Source: UBA7239 sp964509075 (GTDB taxonomy: Bacteria > Pseudomonadota > Gammaproteobacteria > Pseudomonadales > UBA7239). From it: a stretch of 64,000 bases of DNA. Where the stretch lies: contig CAZDWC010000004.1 of the NCBI GenBank assembly GCA_964509075.1, positions 186,001-250,000 on the forward strand, read 5' to 3'. The notes beneath the pieces are model-generated. The model ran no database searches and was not told where the DNA came from. It was given only the letters and a program-made list of their open reading frames with translations. How positions within the stretch are numbered: the first letter of the stretch is position 1; the number at the start of each line of letters is the position of its first letter. The translations under genes were made by a program, and so were the position numbers. Positions 63,435 through 64,000 of this stretch are shown one piece after another.

Positions 63435-64000
63435 TCAGGTGCGCGCCAGGCCAGCCAGTGCGATTGCGAGGCGCTGCCAGTCATCTTCGTGCGCCGGCAA
63501 GCCCAGGCGCAGACTGGCTGGCTCGCGATACAGGCGCGTCAGGATGCCCTGCTGTGCCAGCTGTTGGTGAATGGCGGCTGCCTGCTCTGTCTGTATCCAC
63601 TGGAACAGCGCACAGCCGCCACAGGGTGCGAGGCCATGGGCAGAGAGCAAAGCTGAAAGCCGCTGTGACAGCCGCGGCAACTGCTGGCGCTGCTGTTGTT
63701 GCCAGCGTATGTCGGCTAATGCGCGCATGGCAGCGATGCGCGACGGATGGCTGATCGGCCAAGGCCCTAGCCGCTTGCGCAGTGCGTGCAGTAGCGCCTG
63801 TTGTGCAAACACAAACCCGACGCGGGCGCCGGCAAGACCGAAGAACTTGCCGAGTGAACGCAAAACAATAAGCCCGGGCAGATGGGCGTCTTGCATCAGG
63901 CTGTGTTGCGGCGCGGCATCGGCGAAGGCCTCATCGACCACCAGCCAGCCGCCGTGCGCGGCCAGACGTTGGTGCCATTGCAGCAAGGTGGAGCGAGAGA
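63435..64000 (-). CDS. cobD: Partial threonine-phosphate decarboxylase (CobD/CobC-like)
   Basis: The frame runs open to the right edge, so the N-terminus is missing; about 188 C-terminal residues are seen. It is a class I/II PLP aminotransferase-fold protein. GGWLVVDEAFAD holds the cofactor-contacting Asp, and LRSLGKFFGLAGARVGF the PLP lysine. The proximity to the btuB riboswitch points to L-threonine-phosphate decarboxylase, which makes the aminopropanol linker of cobalamin. Histidinol-phosphate aminotransferase (HisC) is the main alternative. Named CobD in Salmonella and CobC in Pseudomonas. Confidence 0.8.
   Translation of the reverse strand, partial: SRSTLLQWHQRLAAHGGWLVVDEAFADAAPQHSLMQDAHLPGLIVLRSLGKFFGLAGARVGFVFAQQALLHALRKRLGPWPISHPSRIAAMRALADIRWQQQQRQQLPRLSQRLSALLSAHGLAPCGGCALFQWIQTEQAAAIHQQLAQQGILTRLYREPASLRLGLPAHEDDWQRLAIALAGLART

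Overview
The window looks like a chromosomal segment from a gammaproteobacterium, probably from the broad Pseudomonadales/Cellvibrionales group. The evidence is a CbrA/CbrB-type two-component pair with a CbrX-like leader ORF, gammaproteobacterial versions of DbpA, YbiT, PrmA, rhodanese-fused ThiI and TypA, a BtuB-like receptor behind a cobalamin riboswitch, and moderately high GC. This is inferred from gene families only; no rRNA or tRNA gene was seen. No phage, insertion sequence or CRISPR array was seen either.

Left part (1-10.5 kb): one long minus-strand run contains a CbrX-like peptide, CbrA, PrmA, CbrB, a protein with two Kdo/WaaP-type kinase domains, a GT2 glycosyltransferase and a partial surface-glycan transferase cut by the left edge. 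Most joints are 1-4 nt overlaps, so carbon/nitrogen signalling and cell-surface glycan genes may share transcripts. A divergent gene encodes an exported protein of unknown function.

10.5-22.5 kb: formaldehyde detoxification (adhC, fghA) sits with an Old-Yellow-Enzyme/FadH-type reductase and a luciferase-like flavoenzyme. The genes are separated by hairpin repeats. A DUF808 membrane protein follows, then a complete AmmeMemoRadiSam set (radical SAM enzyme, Memo, AMMECR1), a DMT exporter, and an acyl-CoA dehydrogenase with two small hot-dog hydratase subunits.

22.5-38.5 kb: an orphan substrate-binding lipoprotein is translationally coupled to a histidine kinase. Next come an MFS transporter, a hybrid kinase, mutM, ybiT, a methyltransferase, a secreted delta-60 repeat protein with calcium-binding repeats, dbpA, an acyltransferase and thiI.

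38.5-59.1 kb: this is the most unusual region, about 20 kb between thiI and typA. Two convergent operons encode membrane proteins. The plus side has two GT39-like proteins, a 772-residue membrane protein with a soluble tail, an anchored sulfatase, two more polytopic proteins and an acyltransferase. The minus side has two paralogous polytopic families, one containing an internal duplication and a carbohydrate-binding-like domain. It also has a bifunctional acetyltransferase/sugar ketoisomerase, an ArnC/GtrB-like GT2, a sugar aminotransferase and a zinc-ribbon methyltransferase. I infer a lipid-carrier-dependent pathway that builds and trims an amino-deoxy-sugar-containing surface glycan, largely with uncharacterised GT-C-like enzymes.

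Right end (59.1-64 kb): typA with a strong bidirectional terminator, a btuB-like receptor, its cobalamin riboswitch, and a partial threonine-phosphate decarboxylase gene running off the right edge.
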